Source: Leucobacter sp042726155 (GTDB lineage Bacteria; Actinomycetota; Actinomycetes; Actinomycetales; Microbacteriaceae). Taken from it: 64,000 bases of DNA. Made by a program: the position numbers and the translations under genes. Location: contig NZ_JBHXHV010000003.1 in assembly GCF_042726155.1 (NCBI RefSeq), forward strand, positions 372,001-436,000. The letters run 5' to 3'. Positions 58,215-64,000 of this stretch are shown here, one piece after another. The notes below the pieces were generated by a model. It searched no databases and had not been told where the DNA came from. It saw only the letters and a program-made list of their open reading frames with translations. The stretch's first letter is position 1; every line of letters starts with the position of its first letter.

Positions 58215-59611
58215 CGCGTGGCCCCGAGTGCCGCAGCGTCGCGAGCGGCGGCCGCCACGATATCTGCCGCAACGAGCTCGCCGTCGTCGAGCGTGAGATA
58301 GCCGTGCCGCACCGTGTAAGCCACGCGCCCCGGCAGCTCCATCCCGAGGAACGGCGAGTTCACACTCTGCCCGCGCAGATGACCGAGCGAGAACGTGCTC
58401 GTGCCGCTGGGGTCGACCAACACGAGGTCAGCTGGTTGCCCCGCGTCGAGCGCCTTCGGGTGCCCCTCGAGGCGGCCGATTTCGGCCGGGCGCTGCGACA
58501 GCAGCACTTCGAGCTCTGCCCAACTCGCGTTTCCCGCCTGAATGAGTGTGAGCAGCGCGATCGGCAGCGCAGATTCGAGCCCGACCATTCCGAACGCGGC
58601 CGCGTCCCACTCGCAGTCTTTTGCCTCGACCGGGTGCGGCGCGTGATCGGTCGCGACGATGTCGATGACGCCGTCGGCGACCGCCTGGCGCAGCGCGATC
58701 ACGTCTTCCTCGCGGCGCAGCGGCGGGTTGACCTTGTAGCGCGCGTCGTAGGTCCGCGCGAGTTCCTCGGTGAGAATCAGGTGGTGCGGCGTGACCTCTG
58801 CCGTCACCTGCACGCCGCGTGCTTTTGCCCAGCGGATGACCTCGACGGAGCCTGCCGTCGACAGGTGGCAGACGTGCAGCCGCGCGCCGATGTGCTCGGC
58901 GAGCAGCACGTCGCGAGCAATGATCGACTCCTCGGCGACCGCCGGCCAGCCCTTCAACCCGAGTTCGCTTGACAGGGCGCCCTCGTTCATCTGGGCGTCC
59001 TCGGTGAGCCGCGGATCCTGTGCGTGCTGCGCGACGACGCCGTCAAACGTCTTCACGTACTCGAGCGCACGACGCATCAGAAGTGAATCGTGTACGCATT
59101 TGCCGTCGTCGGAGAACACCCGCACGGCGGCGCGCGAGTCAGCCATCGCGCCGATTTCACTCAGCCGCTCCCCCGCGAGATCTTCGGTGACCGCACCGAT
59201 CGGGCGCACGGTCGCGTACCCGGCCGAATCGCCGAGGGCTTTAACCTGCTCGACAACGCCAGCCGTATCTTGCACGGGAAGCGTGTTCGCCATTGCGAAG
59301 ACGCTGGTGAAGCCCCCGGCCGCCGCAGCGCGCGTCCCGGTGAGCACCGTTTCCGACTGCTCGAAGCCGGGTTCGCGCAGGTGCGTGTGCAGGTCTACGA
59401 GACCCGTCAGTGCTACGAGGCCGTCGGCCTCGATCACGCGTTCACCGTCTCGAGGTTCGAGCCCGCCCACCGCGTGCACTGCGCGGTCGGTGATGACACC
59501 GTGTTCGATGCGCAGGTCGACCGGCGCGGCGTCGGTGTGATCCTGACCACGCTCGGTCAGTGCCGCCGCGAGCCTGATACCGCGGATGAGGATCGAGTTC
59601 GTGTCAGTCAT
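58211..59611 (-). CDS. pyrC: Dihydroorotase (type I)
   Basis: 466 residues. Zinc amidohydrolase closing carbamoyl-aspartate to dihydroorotate. Motifs: GLVDLHTHLREPGFEQSETV (metal His pair), LHVCHLSTAGSVEVIRWAKA, TAEVTPHHLILTEELART and VDIV-type ATDHAPHPVEAKDCEWDA (metal Asp). There is one departure: the position usually occupied by the carboxylated Lys is not obvious, as in some type I enzymes with a free Asp bridging (VRVFSDDGKCV). Overlaps pyrB by 4 bp. Confidence 0.96.
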   Translation of the reverse strand: MTDTNSILIRGIRLAAALTERGQDHTDAAPVDLRIEHGVITDRAVHAVGGLEPRDGERVIEADGLVALTGLVDLHTHLREPGFEQSETVLTGTRAAAAGGFTSVFAMANTLPVQDTAGVVEQVKALGDSAGYATVRPIGAVTEDLAGERLSEIGAMADSRAAVRVFSDDGKCVHDSLLMRRALEYVKTFDGVVAQHAQDPRLTEDAQMNEGALSSELGLKGWPAVAEESIIARDVLLAEHIGARLHVCHLSTAGSVEVIRWAKARGVQVTAEVTPHHLILTEELARTYDARYKVNPPLRREEDVIALRQAVADGVIDIVATDHAPHPVEAKDCEWDAAAFGMVGLESALPIALLTLIQAGNASWAELEVLLSQRPAEIGRLEGHPKALDAGQPADLVLVDPSGTSTFSLGHLRGQSVNSPFLGMELPGRVAYTVRHGYLTLDDGELVAADIVAAAARDAAALGATR

Positions 59612-60564
59612 GCCTGCTCCGTTCGCTCGCCAGAAAGTAGAAGATAGAGGGCCGCCATGCGCACTGAGACACCGTTCGCGACCTGTTCGAGCACCGTCGA
59701 GCGCTCAGAGTCTGCGGCTCGCGAAGAAATCTCGAGACCGCGGTTCATGGGGCCGGGGTGCATCACGATTGCGCGATCCGAAAGCGATTCGAGCCGCCGC
59801 TCATCGAGACCCCAGATGCGCGCGTACTCACGCTCGTTCGGGAAGAACGCGGCGTGCATCCGCTCACTCTGAATGCGCAGCATCATCACCACATCGGGTC
59901 GCTCCTCGCGCAGCGCCGTGTCGAACGAGTGGTGCACCGTCACGGGCCAGTCGCGCGCACCGTAGGGCAGCAGCGTTTCGGGAGCGACGAAGCTGACGTG
60001 CGCGCCGAGCGCGTTCAGCAACCAGAGATTCGAGCGGGCGACTCGTGAGTGCGCGACGTCACCGACAATCACGACTGAGACACCGTCGAGGTCGCGGCCC
60101 CTGCTCGCGTCGCCGTAGAGCCGTCGACGCATCGTGAACGCGTCGAGCAGCGCCTGAGTGGGGTGCTCGTGCGTGCCGTCACCGGCGTTCAGCACGCCGG
60201 CGTCGATCCAGTTGCTCGCGGCGAGTTTCGCCGGGGCTCCAGAAGCTGGGTGGCGGATCACTACGCCGTCGGCGCCGATCGCCTGAAGCGTCTGCGCCGT
60301 GTCTTTTAGGGACTCGCCCTTCGAGACCGACGAGCCCTTCGCGCTGAAGTTGATGACGTCGGCGCTGAGTCGCTTCGCCGCGGCCTCGAATGAGATACGC
60401 GTGCGGGTCGAGTCCTCGAAGAAGAGATTGACGACTGTCTTGCCGCGCAGCGTGGGGAGTTTCTTAATCTCGCGCTGCTGGGTCGCCGCCATCTCTTCGG
60501 CGGTGTCGAGAATCAGGATCGCGTCGTCGCGCGACAGGCTGCGGGTATCGAGCAGGTGCCTCAT
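59608..60564 (-). CDS. pyrB: Aspartate carbamoyltransferase catalytic subunit
   Basis: 318 residues. Carbamoyl-phosphate loop NLFFEDSTRTRISFEAAAKR (S-T-R-T-R), the flexible-loop Ser/Lys block FSAKGSSVSKGESLKDTAQT, IRHPASGAPAKLA, NAGDGTHEHPTQALLDAFTM and the aspartate-binding MMLRIQSERMHA with LDERRLE and MHPGPMNRGLEIS. No pyrI regulatory gene, as usual in actinobacteria. Overlaps pyrR and pyrC by 4 bp each. Confidence 0.97.
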   Translation of the reverse strand: MRHLLDTRSLSRDDAILILDTAEEMAATQQREIKKLPTLRGKTVVNLFFEDSTRTRISFEAAAKRLSADVINFSAKGSSVSKGESLKDTAQTLQAIGADGVVIRHPASGAPAKLAASNWIDAGVLNAGDGTHEHPTQALLDAFTMRRRLYGDASRGRDLDGVSVVIVGDVAHSRVARSNLWLLNALGAHVSFVAPETLLPYGARDWPVTVHHSFDTALREERPDVVMMLRIQSERMHAAFFPNEREYARIWGLDERRLESLSDRAIVMHPGPMNRGLEISSRAADSERSTVLEQVANGVSVRMAALYLLLSGERTEQA

Positions 60565-61202
60565 GCGGTGGGCTCCGTGCTTGCGCCGGGCTCGGTGCTC
60601 GCGTTGGGCTCGGTGCTCGCGTTGGTGCGCGTGTCCGCGCTCGCGAGATCTCCTGGGTGCCCGGTTCCGGGCTCGCCCGCGATCGTCACCTCGTCGACGC
60701 CGTCGTGTTCTTCCAGCCGCACCGCGATGCGCTCGTGCTTCGCACTCGGCAGATTCTTGCCGATGTAGTCGGCGCGTATCGGCAGCTCGCGATGCCCGCG
60801 GTCGATGAGCGCCGCGAGGCGCACCACCTGCGGGCGGCCGTGATCATTCAGCGCATCGAGCGCAGCACGCACCGTGCGGCCCGAGTAGAGCACATCGTCC
60901 ACGAGTACGACGGTCGCGCCGTCGATGCCTGTGGCCGGCATCTCAGTGGGACGCGGCGCCCGCGTCGGGTGATGCGCAAGGTCATCACGGTACATCGTGA
61001 CGTCGAGGCTGCCCACGGGAACCTGCACACCCTCGATGCGAGAGATGATGTCACCGATGCGCTTGGCAAGCAGACTGCCGCGGGTCGGAATACCCACGAG
61101 AACGAGTCCGTCGACGCCCTTGTTCGCTTCAATGATTTCGTGCGAGATTCGAGTCAGCGCGCGCGAGATCTCAGCACGTTCGAGTACTGTTCGCGTTCCC
61201 AT
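60561..61202 (-). CDS. pyrR: PyrR bifunctional regulator / uracil phosphoribosyltransferase
   Basis: 213 residues. PRT fold with GLVLVGIPTRGSLLAKRIGD and the PRPP-binding loop TVVLVDDVLYSGRTVRAALD; LAALIDRGHRELPIRADYIG and KNLPSAKHERIAVRLEEHDG complete the family. After the normal end it has about 35 extra residues, a NASTEPNASTEPGASTEPTA tail from 18-bp-like repeats, likely disordered. First gene of the pyr operon. PyrR senses UMP and binds the pyr mRNA leader; a hairpin at its own ribosome-binding site is the likely target. Confidence 0.96.
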   Translation of the reverse strand: MGTRTVLERAEISRALTRISHEIIEANKGVDGLVLVGIPTRGSLLAKRIGDIISRIEGVQVPVGSLDVTMYRDDLAHHPTRAPRPTEMPATGIDGATVVLVDDVLYSGRTVRAALDALNDHGRPQVVRLAALIDRGHRELPIRADYIGKNLPSAKHERIAVRLEEHDGVDEVTIAGEPGTGHPGDLASADTRTNASTEPNASTEPGASTEPTA

Positions 61203-61240
61203 AACCGAGCCCCCCTTCCCCGCCTCACGGGACGGAATTT
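61203..61240 (-). promoter_or_regulatory. pyr leader: candidate PyrR-binding hairpin over the Shine-Dalgarno
   Basis: On the mRNA, CCCG-TGAGG-CGGG (61231-61219) forms a hairpin directly followed by AAGGGGGG (61217-61210), the pyrR Shine-Dalgarno, 7 nt from the ATG at 61202. The loop GUGAGGC resembles the GAGAGGC core of PyrR-binding loops. In mycobacteria PyrR blocks translation in this way, so the same is likely here. A weak promoter (TTGCAA ... TTTAAAT) lies at about 61235-61255. Confidence 0.5.
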
Positions 61241-61303
61241 AAAGAAAAGCTTGCAACCGCTCCATCATATCGCATGCGCACGGCGGGCGGCGCGGCGCGT
61301 CCG

Positions 61304-61364
61304 CGCCCGCCCGCGTCCCCGCCCGCCCGCGTCCCCGCCCGCCCGCGTCCCCGCCCGCCCGCGT
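61304..61364. repeat. 16-bp GC-only tandem repeat
   Basis: Nearly four head-to-tail copies of CGCCCGCCCGCGTCCC upstream of the pyr operon. One strand is almost pure C with regular G, so it could form unusual DNA structure or act as a barrier between the divergent units. Confidence 0.85.
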
Positions 61365-61440
61365 TCGGCAAGCAATCCGCGTTCCGCAAGCCCAAGCTCG
61401 GCAAATCCTGCTTGCCGAACGCAGATCGCTTGCCGAACGC
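61361..61440. repeat. Inverted repeat of the GCAAGCGATCCGCGTTC family, left of the DUF559 gene
   Basis: 31-nt arms 61361-61391 and 61410-61440 pair at 28 positions around an 18-nt loop. The core (GTTCGGCAAGCAATCCGCGT) is the same family as the hairpin at 62433-62544 on the other side of the gene. Confidence 0.8.
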
Positions 61441-61569
61441 GGCGCTGTCCTCTTCGACTTCGGAGCCACACCGCCGCTCACAACCCGATGTTTTCCCACA
61501 ACACCGCCCGTTATCCACCGATTGATGCAGCCGCCTCTATGCCTCGCTCATGTCAGCGAAGGTAGATGT

Positions 61570-62412
61570 ATGCCTCCTCCCCAGCGTTCAGTTCGTCCAG
61601 CGTTTCCGCCCGCGGGCGTCGCGCGTACCTCAGTGCTGCTGAAGGCCGGGGCCTCGCGACATCAGCTGGATCGGGCCGTGCGTCGTGGAGAGCTGGTGCG
61701 GCCCAGAAAGGGGTGGATTGCTCGTATCAACGCCGATCCTGATCTCGTGTTTGCAGCTGCCCACGGCGTCACAATCAGTTGCGTGTCGCAGGCCCGTCGC
61801 CTCGGGCTGTGGCTCCCGCAACTCAAGTGCCGACATGCGGCTGTGAGGGTTCCGGGCCGAACAGACGCGGGCAGCACCATGCTGCACTGGCGCACGCCCG
61901 TGTTGGAGCGCCCGCCGCACACGCTCGAAGACTCGGTCGAAAATGCCCTCGACCTCGTCGCTCACTGCCTACACTTCGAAGATGCAGTTGCGGTCTGGGA
62001 CTCTGCTGCGAATCAAGGGCTCGTCAGCGCCCAACAGCTCGCGCGGCTCCCGTTCACAGGTGTCGCGCGTGACGTGCTCACCGCAATGGATAAGTTCGCG
62101 GACTCGGGGCTCGAAAGCTACGTTCGTGTTCGCACCAAGTGGCTCCGCGTTCGCTGCGTTCCACAGGCCTGGGTCGCGGGACACCGCGTGGACTTCCTGT
62201 TCGGCGAGCGGCTTATCTTGCAGGTCGACGGCGGAACGCACGTCGGCGCGCAGCGCACGAACGACAACGAGCACGATGCGCAACTCCGTTTACTGGGGTT
62301 CACCGTGATTCGAGTGGGGTACGCCCAGATCATGAACGACTGGCCAGCGGTTCAGCACTTGCTGATGCAGGCCATCGCACAGGGTTTGCACGTTGCGCGG
62401 AGCCAGCGATGA
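61570..62412 (+). CDS. DUF559/Vsr-like nuclease-domain protein (AbiEi-like N-terminus)
   Basis: 280 residues from an ATG 6 nt after GAAGG. The N-terminal region (GVARTSVLLKAGASRHQLDR, AVRRGELVRPRKGWIA) has the winged-helix pattern of type IV antitoxin AbiEi-like proteins. The C-terminal domain reads DSGLESYVRVRTKWLRVRCV, VAGHRVDFLFGERLILQVDG, GTHVGAQRTNDNEHDAQLRL, the E...D-F-L...L-x-V-D-G nuclease core of DUF559 (PD-(D/E)XK/Vsr type). This two-domain architecture is common and multicopy in Microbacteriaceae; function unknown. Bracketed by related inverted repeats. Confidence 0.85.
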   Translation: MPPPQRSVRPAFPPAGVARTSVLLKAGASRHQLDRAVRRGELVRPRKGWIARINADPDLVFAAAHGVTISCVSQARRLGLWLPQLKCRHAAVRVPGRTDAGSTMLHWRTPVLERPPHTLEDSVENALDLVAHCLHFEDAVAVWDSAANQGLVSAQQLARLPFTGVARDVLTAMDKFADSGLESYVRVRTKWLRVRCVPQAWVAGHRVDFLFGERLILQVDGGTHVGAQRTNDNEHDAQLRLLGFTVIRVGYAQIMNDWPAVQHLLMQAIAQGLHVARSQR

Positions 62413-62432
62413 AACGTGGAGGCGCGCGCAAC

Positions 62433-62544
62433 GCAAGCGATCCGCGTTCTGCAATCTGGCCGAGACCAGTTTCAACTTGCAGAACGCGGATCGCTTGCAG
62501 AACGCGAACGCGGATCGCTTGCAGAACGCGAACGCGGATCGCTA
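62433..62544. repeat. Perfect 22-bp inverted repeat plus 24-bp tandem copies, right of the DUF559 gene
   Basis: GCAAGCGATCCGCGTTCTGC plus AA (62433-62454) is the exact reverse complement of 62477-62498, around a 22-nt loop. Two further 24-bp units (62497-62520, 62521-62544; GCAGAACGCGAACGCGGATC plus GCTT/GCTA) follow in tandem, the last one covering the nusB stop codon. It probably also ends transcription of both convergent genes. Confidence 0.88.
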
Positions 62545-62958
62545 TGCGTCGGCGTGATCCGCGATCTTGCCGAGCACTCCGTTTACGAAGCGGCCGGAGT
62601 CGTCAGTGGAATACTCCTTGGCGAGCTCCACGGCCTCGTCGATGGCGACAGCCGCGGGCACCTCCTCGTTGAAGAGGATCTCCCACGAGGCCATGCGCAG
62701 GAGCGCACGATCGATGTGCGGCATCCGCTCGAGGGTCCAGCCCTGGGCGTAGCTCATGATGAGATCGTCGATGCGGTCACGGTGGTCCGTGACGCCGTCA
62801 ACGATTTCGCGGGCGTACAACCAGGAGGCTGCGCGATCGGGTTCGCCGGTGGCGCGCTGCGCCTCGGCGTTGACGATCACGGCGATTGACTCGCCGCGCA
62901 GGTCGGCCTGGTAGAGCATGTCGAGGGCGCGCTTGCGCGCCTTAGTACGTGCAGACAC
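62542..62958 (-). CDS. nusB: Transcription antitermination factor NusB
   Basis: 138 residues. All-helical NusB fold: SARTKARKRALDMLYQADLR at the start, YAREIVDGVTDHRDRIDDLI in the middle, and MPHIDRALLRMASWEILFNE with VPAAVAIDEAVELAKEYSTD, then RFVNGVLGKIAD. It binds boxA RNA with NusE during rRNA transcription. Seven bp downstream of efp. The stop codon lies inside a tandem repeat, so the C-terminal residues (DHADA) are repeat-encoded. Confidence 0.97.
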   Translation of the reverse strand: MSARTKARKRALDMLYQADLRGESIAVIVNAEAQRATGEPDRAASWLYAREIVDGVTDHRDRIDDLIMSYAQGWTLERMPHIDRALLRMASWEILFNEEVPAAVAIDEAVELAKEYSTDDSGRFVNGVLGKIADHADA

Positions 62959-62964
62959 CGAGGA

Positions 62965-63525
62965 CTAGTTCACGCGGCCGAGGTACTCACCCGTGCGGGT
63001 GTCGACCTTGACCTTCGTGCCGGTCTCGAGGAACAGCGGAACCTGAATCTCGGCGCCGGTCTCGACCGTTGCGGGCTTGGTGCCGCCGGTCGAGCGGTCG
63101 CCCTGCAGACCGGGCTCCGTGTAGGTCACTTCGAGTACTACCGAAGTGGGCAGTTCGAGGTAGAGGGGCTCGCCCTCGTGGAGCGCAATCTGCACCTGCA
63201 GGTTCTCAAGCATGAACTTCGCGGAGTCACCGACGACGGCGCCCGAAACGGTCAGCTGGTCGTAGTCCGACTGGTCCATGAAGACGAAGTCGGCGCCATC
63301 CTGGTACAGGTACTGGTAGTCGCGGCGATCAACGTTAGCGGTCTCGATCTTTGCGCCGGCGTTGTAGGTCTTGTCGATGATCTTGCCCGACACGACGTTC
63401 TTCTGCTTCGTGCGAACGAATGCGCCGCCCTTGCCTGGCTTCACGTGCTGAAACTCAACCACGCTCCAGAGCTGACCATTGTCTTTGATGACGGTGCCGT
63501 TTTTAATATCGTTCGAGCTGGCCAT
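62965..63525 (-). CDS. efp: Elongation factor P
   Basis: 186 residues. It relieves ribosome stalling at polyproline. Starts MASSNDIKNGTVIKDNGQLW; the loop FQHVKPGKGGAFVRTKQKNV carries the tip lysine (PGKGGAF, K near residue 32). Domains II and III follow (YLYQDGADFVFMDQSDYDQL; TGAEIQVPLFLETGTKVKVD) with the C-terminal TRTGEYLGRVN. No EpmA/EarP modification genes nearby. GGAG lies 9 nt before the ATG. Operon efp-nusB. Confidence 0.97.
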   Translation of the reverse strand: MASSNDIKNGTVIKDNGQLWSVVEFQHVKPGKGGAFVRTKQKNVVSGKIIDKTYNAGAKIETANVDRRDYQYLYQDGADFVFMDQSDYDQLTVSGAVVGDSAKFMLENLQVQIALHEGEPLYLELPTSVVLEVTYTEPGLQGDRSTGGTKPATVETGAEIQVPLFLETGTKVKVDTRTGEYLGRVN

Positions 63526-63655
63526 GCAGGGATTCTCCGGATTCTATAAAGTTCGAGCGCCTGAATACGCGCCGAACCAGCATACACGCCGACCGTTTTG
63601 CAGAACCTCTACAACGGCCGGGCGTTCGCGTTGTCGATCCCTCTACACTCTCCCC

Positions 63656-64000
63656 ATGCACATGTTCTTCCGCACGCTCTGGCATCAGCTGTTCGTCGGC
63701 CGTAGGGGCTCGAAGCTCGGGTTCGAGGGGGTCTCGCGCTCACGGTTCCGGGTGTGGCCCACCGACCTCGACATTCTGCGCCATATGAACAACGGCAAGT
63801 ACCTGTCGATCATGGACGTCGCGCGCTTCGATCTGATCCAGCGCAACGGCGTCTGGAAACTCTTTGCACGCGAGGGCTGGTACCCGGTGGTTGTCGGGCA
63901 GACAATCTCGTACCGCAAATCGCTCAACCCCTGGAAGCGCTTCTGGATCGAGAGTCGCATCCTCGGCTTCGACGATCAAGCCGTGTACATGGAACAGCGA
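63656..64000 (+). CDS. Acyl-CoA thioesterase (4HBT/THEM6-like), partial
   Basis: The first 115 residues are present; the gene runs off the right edge. MHMFFRTLWHQLFVGRRGSK leads to the hot-dog-fold start FRVWPTDLDILRHMNNGKYL, with the Asp of the 4HBT active-site block (T-D-L-D-x-x-x-H-M-N-N) and the helix MDVARFDLIQRNGVW. VVVGQTISYRKSLNPWKRFW continues the fold. Members hydrolyse acyl-CoA thioesters. ATG 63656 or 63662 may be the start. Divergent from efp. Confidence 0.88.
   Translation, partial: MHMFFRTLWHQLFVGRRGSKLGFEGVSRSRFRVWPTDLDILRHMNNGKYLSIMDVARFDLIQRNGVWKLFAREGWYPVVVGQTISYRKSLNPWKRFWIESRILGFDDQAVYMEQR

Noticed and set aside
61304..61440. CRISPR array
   Set aside because: Units are 16 bp and directly abutting without spacers, and the neighbouring part is an inverted repeat; no cas genes in the window.
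62433..62544. CRISPR array or riboswitch
   Set aside because: Tandem units have no unique spacers and the structure is a simple hairpin plus tandem copies between convergent genes.

Overview
The window looks like a piece of a high-GC actinobacterial chromosome, most likely family Microbacteriaceae and plausibly Leucobacter or a close relative. The basis is the gene order pyrR-pyrB-pyrC-(PH-like)-carA-carB-pyrF-gmk, an mIHF domain fused to guanylate kinase, Ku/LigD end joining, an actinobacterial-type SOS box, and three small proteins of a family (named DUF7882 from memory) that I associate with Microbacteriaceae. The genus is inference; no rRNA is present.

Positions 1 to about 19,390 read as the right part of an integrative element. 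It ends with a tyrosine recombinase (18325-19272) beside a 3'-half tRNA fragment and its terminator (19341-19429), the usual signature of insertion into the 3' end of a tRNA gene. The left end lies outside the window. Cargo, left to right: an SOS-controlled umuDC pair (umuC cut by the window edge), a small hypothetical gene, a nrdH-like redoxin / secreted thermonuclease / hypothetical operon, a serine recombinase, lipoproteins, a solute-binding-lipoprotein plus cation-diffusion-facilitator pair, three paralogues of the small DUF7882-type family (4207, 9193, 14262) each with a GC hairpin after it, a large DUF11 surface protein with a sorting-like tail, the wreck of a second DUF11 gene, and a translationally coupled DUF1611 / alanine-ornithine racemase pair. 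Long stretches carry only decayed sequence.

From 19.4 kb the sequence reads as ordinary chromosome. First comes a degraded strip (possible HicA relic, acyltransferase-3 relic). Then come a BenE transporter-GNAT-DUF1330-like operon, an acyltransferase-type membrane protein, a GNAT-PhzF fusion, a HisD-superfamily dehydrogenase with a divergent LysR regulator and an amino-acid ABC transporter, an LATTG-anchored surface protein, and a GntR / MHS transporter / M20 amidohydrolase set. These are followed by PadR-UbiB, Ku and LigD (divergent), YaeQ, SoxR with a divergent MFS exporter, PadR plus membrane protein, a HipBA-type toxin-antitoxin pair, an HdeD-like protein, a 3-methyladenine glycosylase and a DMT/NIPA-type transporter.

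From 61.2 kb down to 51.3 kb (minus strand) runs the complete pyrimidine operon. PyrR, aspartate carbamoyltransferase, dihydroorotase, a PH-like membrane protein, both carbamoyl-phosphate synthase subunits and OMP decarboxylase mostly overlap by 4 bp and lead into mIHF-guanylate kinase. A hairpin over the pyrR ribosome-binding site suggests translational control by PyrR. To the right are a DUF559-type nuclease gene bracketed by related inverted repeats, nusB, efp, and the start of an acyl-CoA thioesterase gene cut by the right edge.
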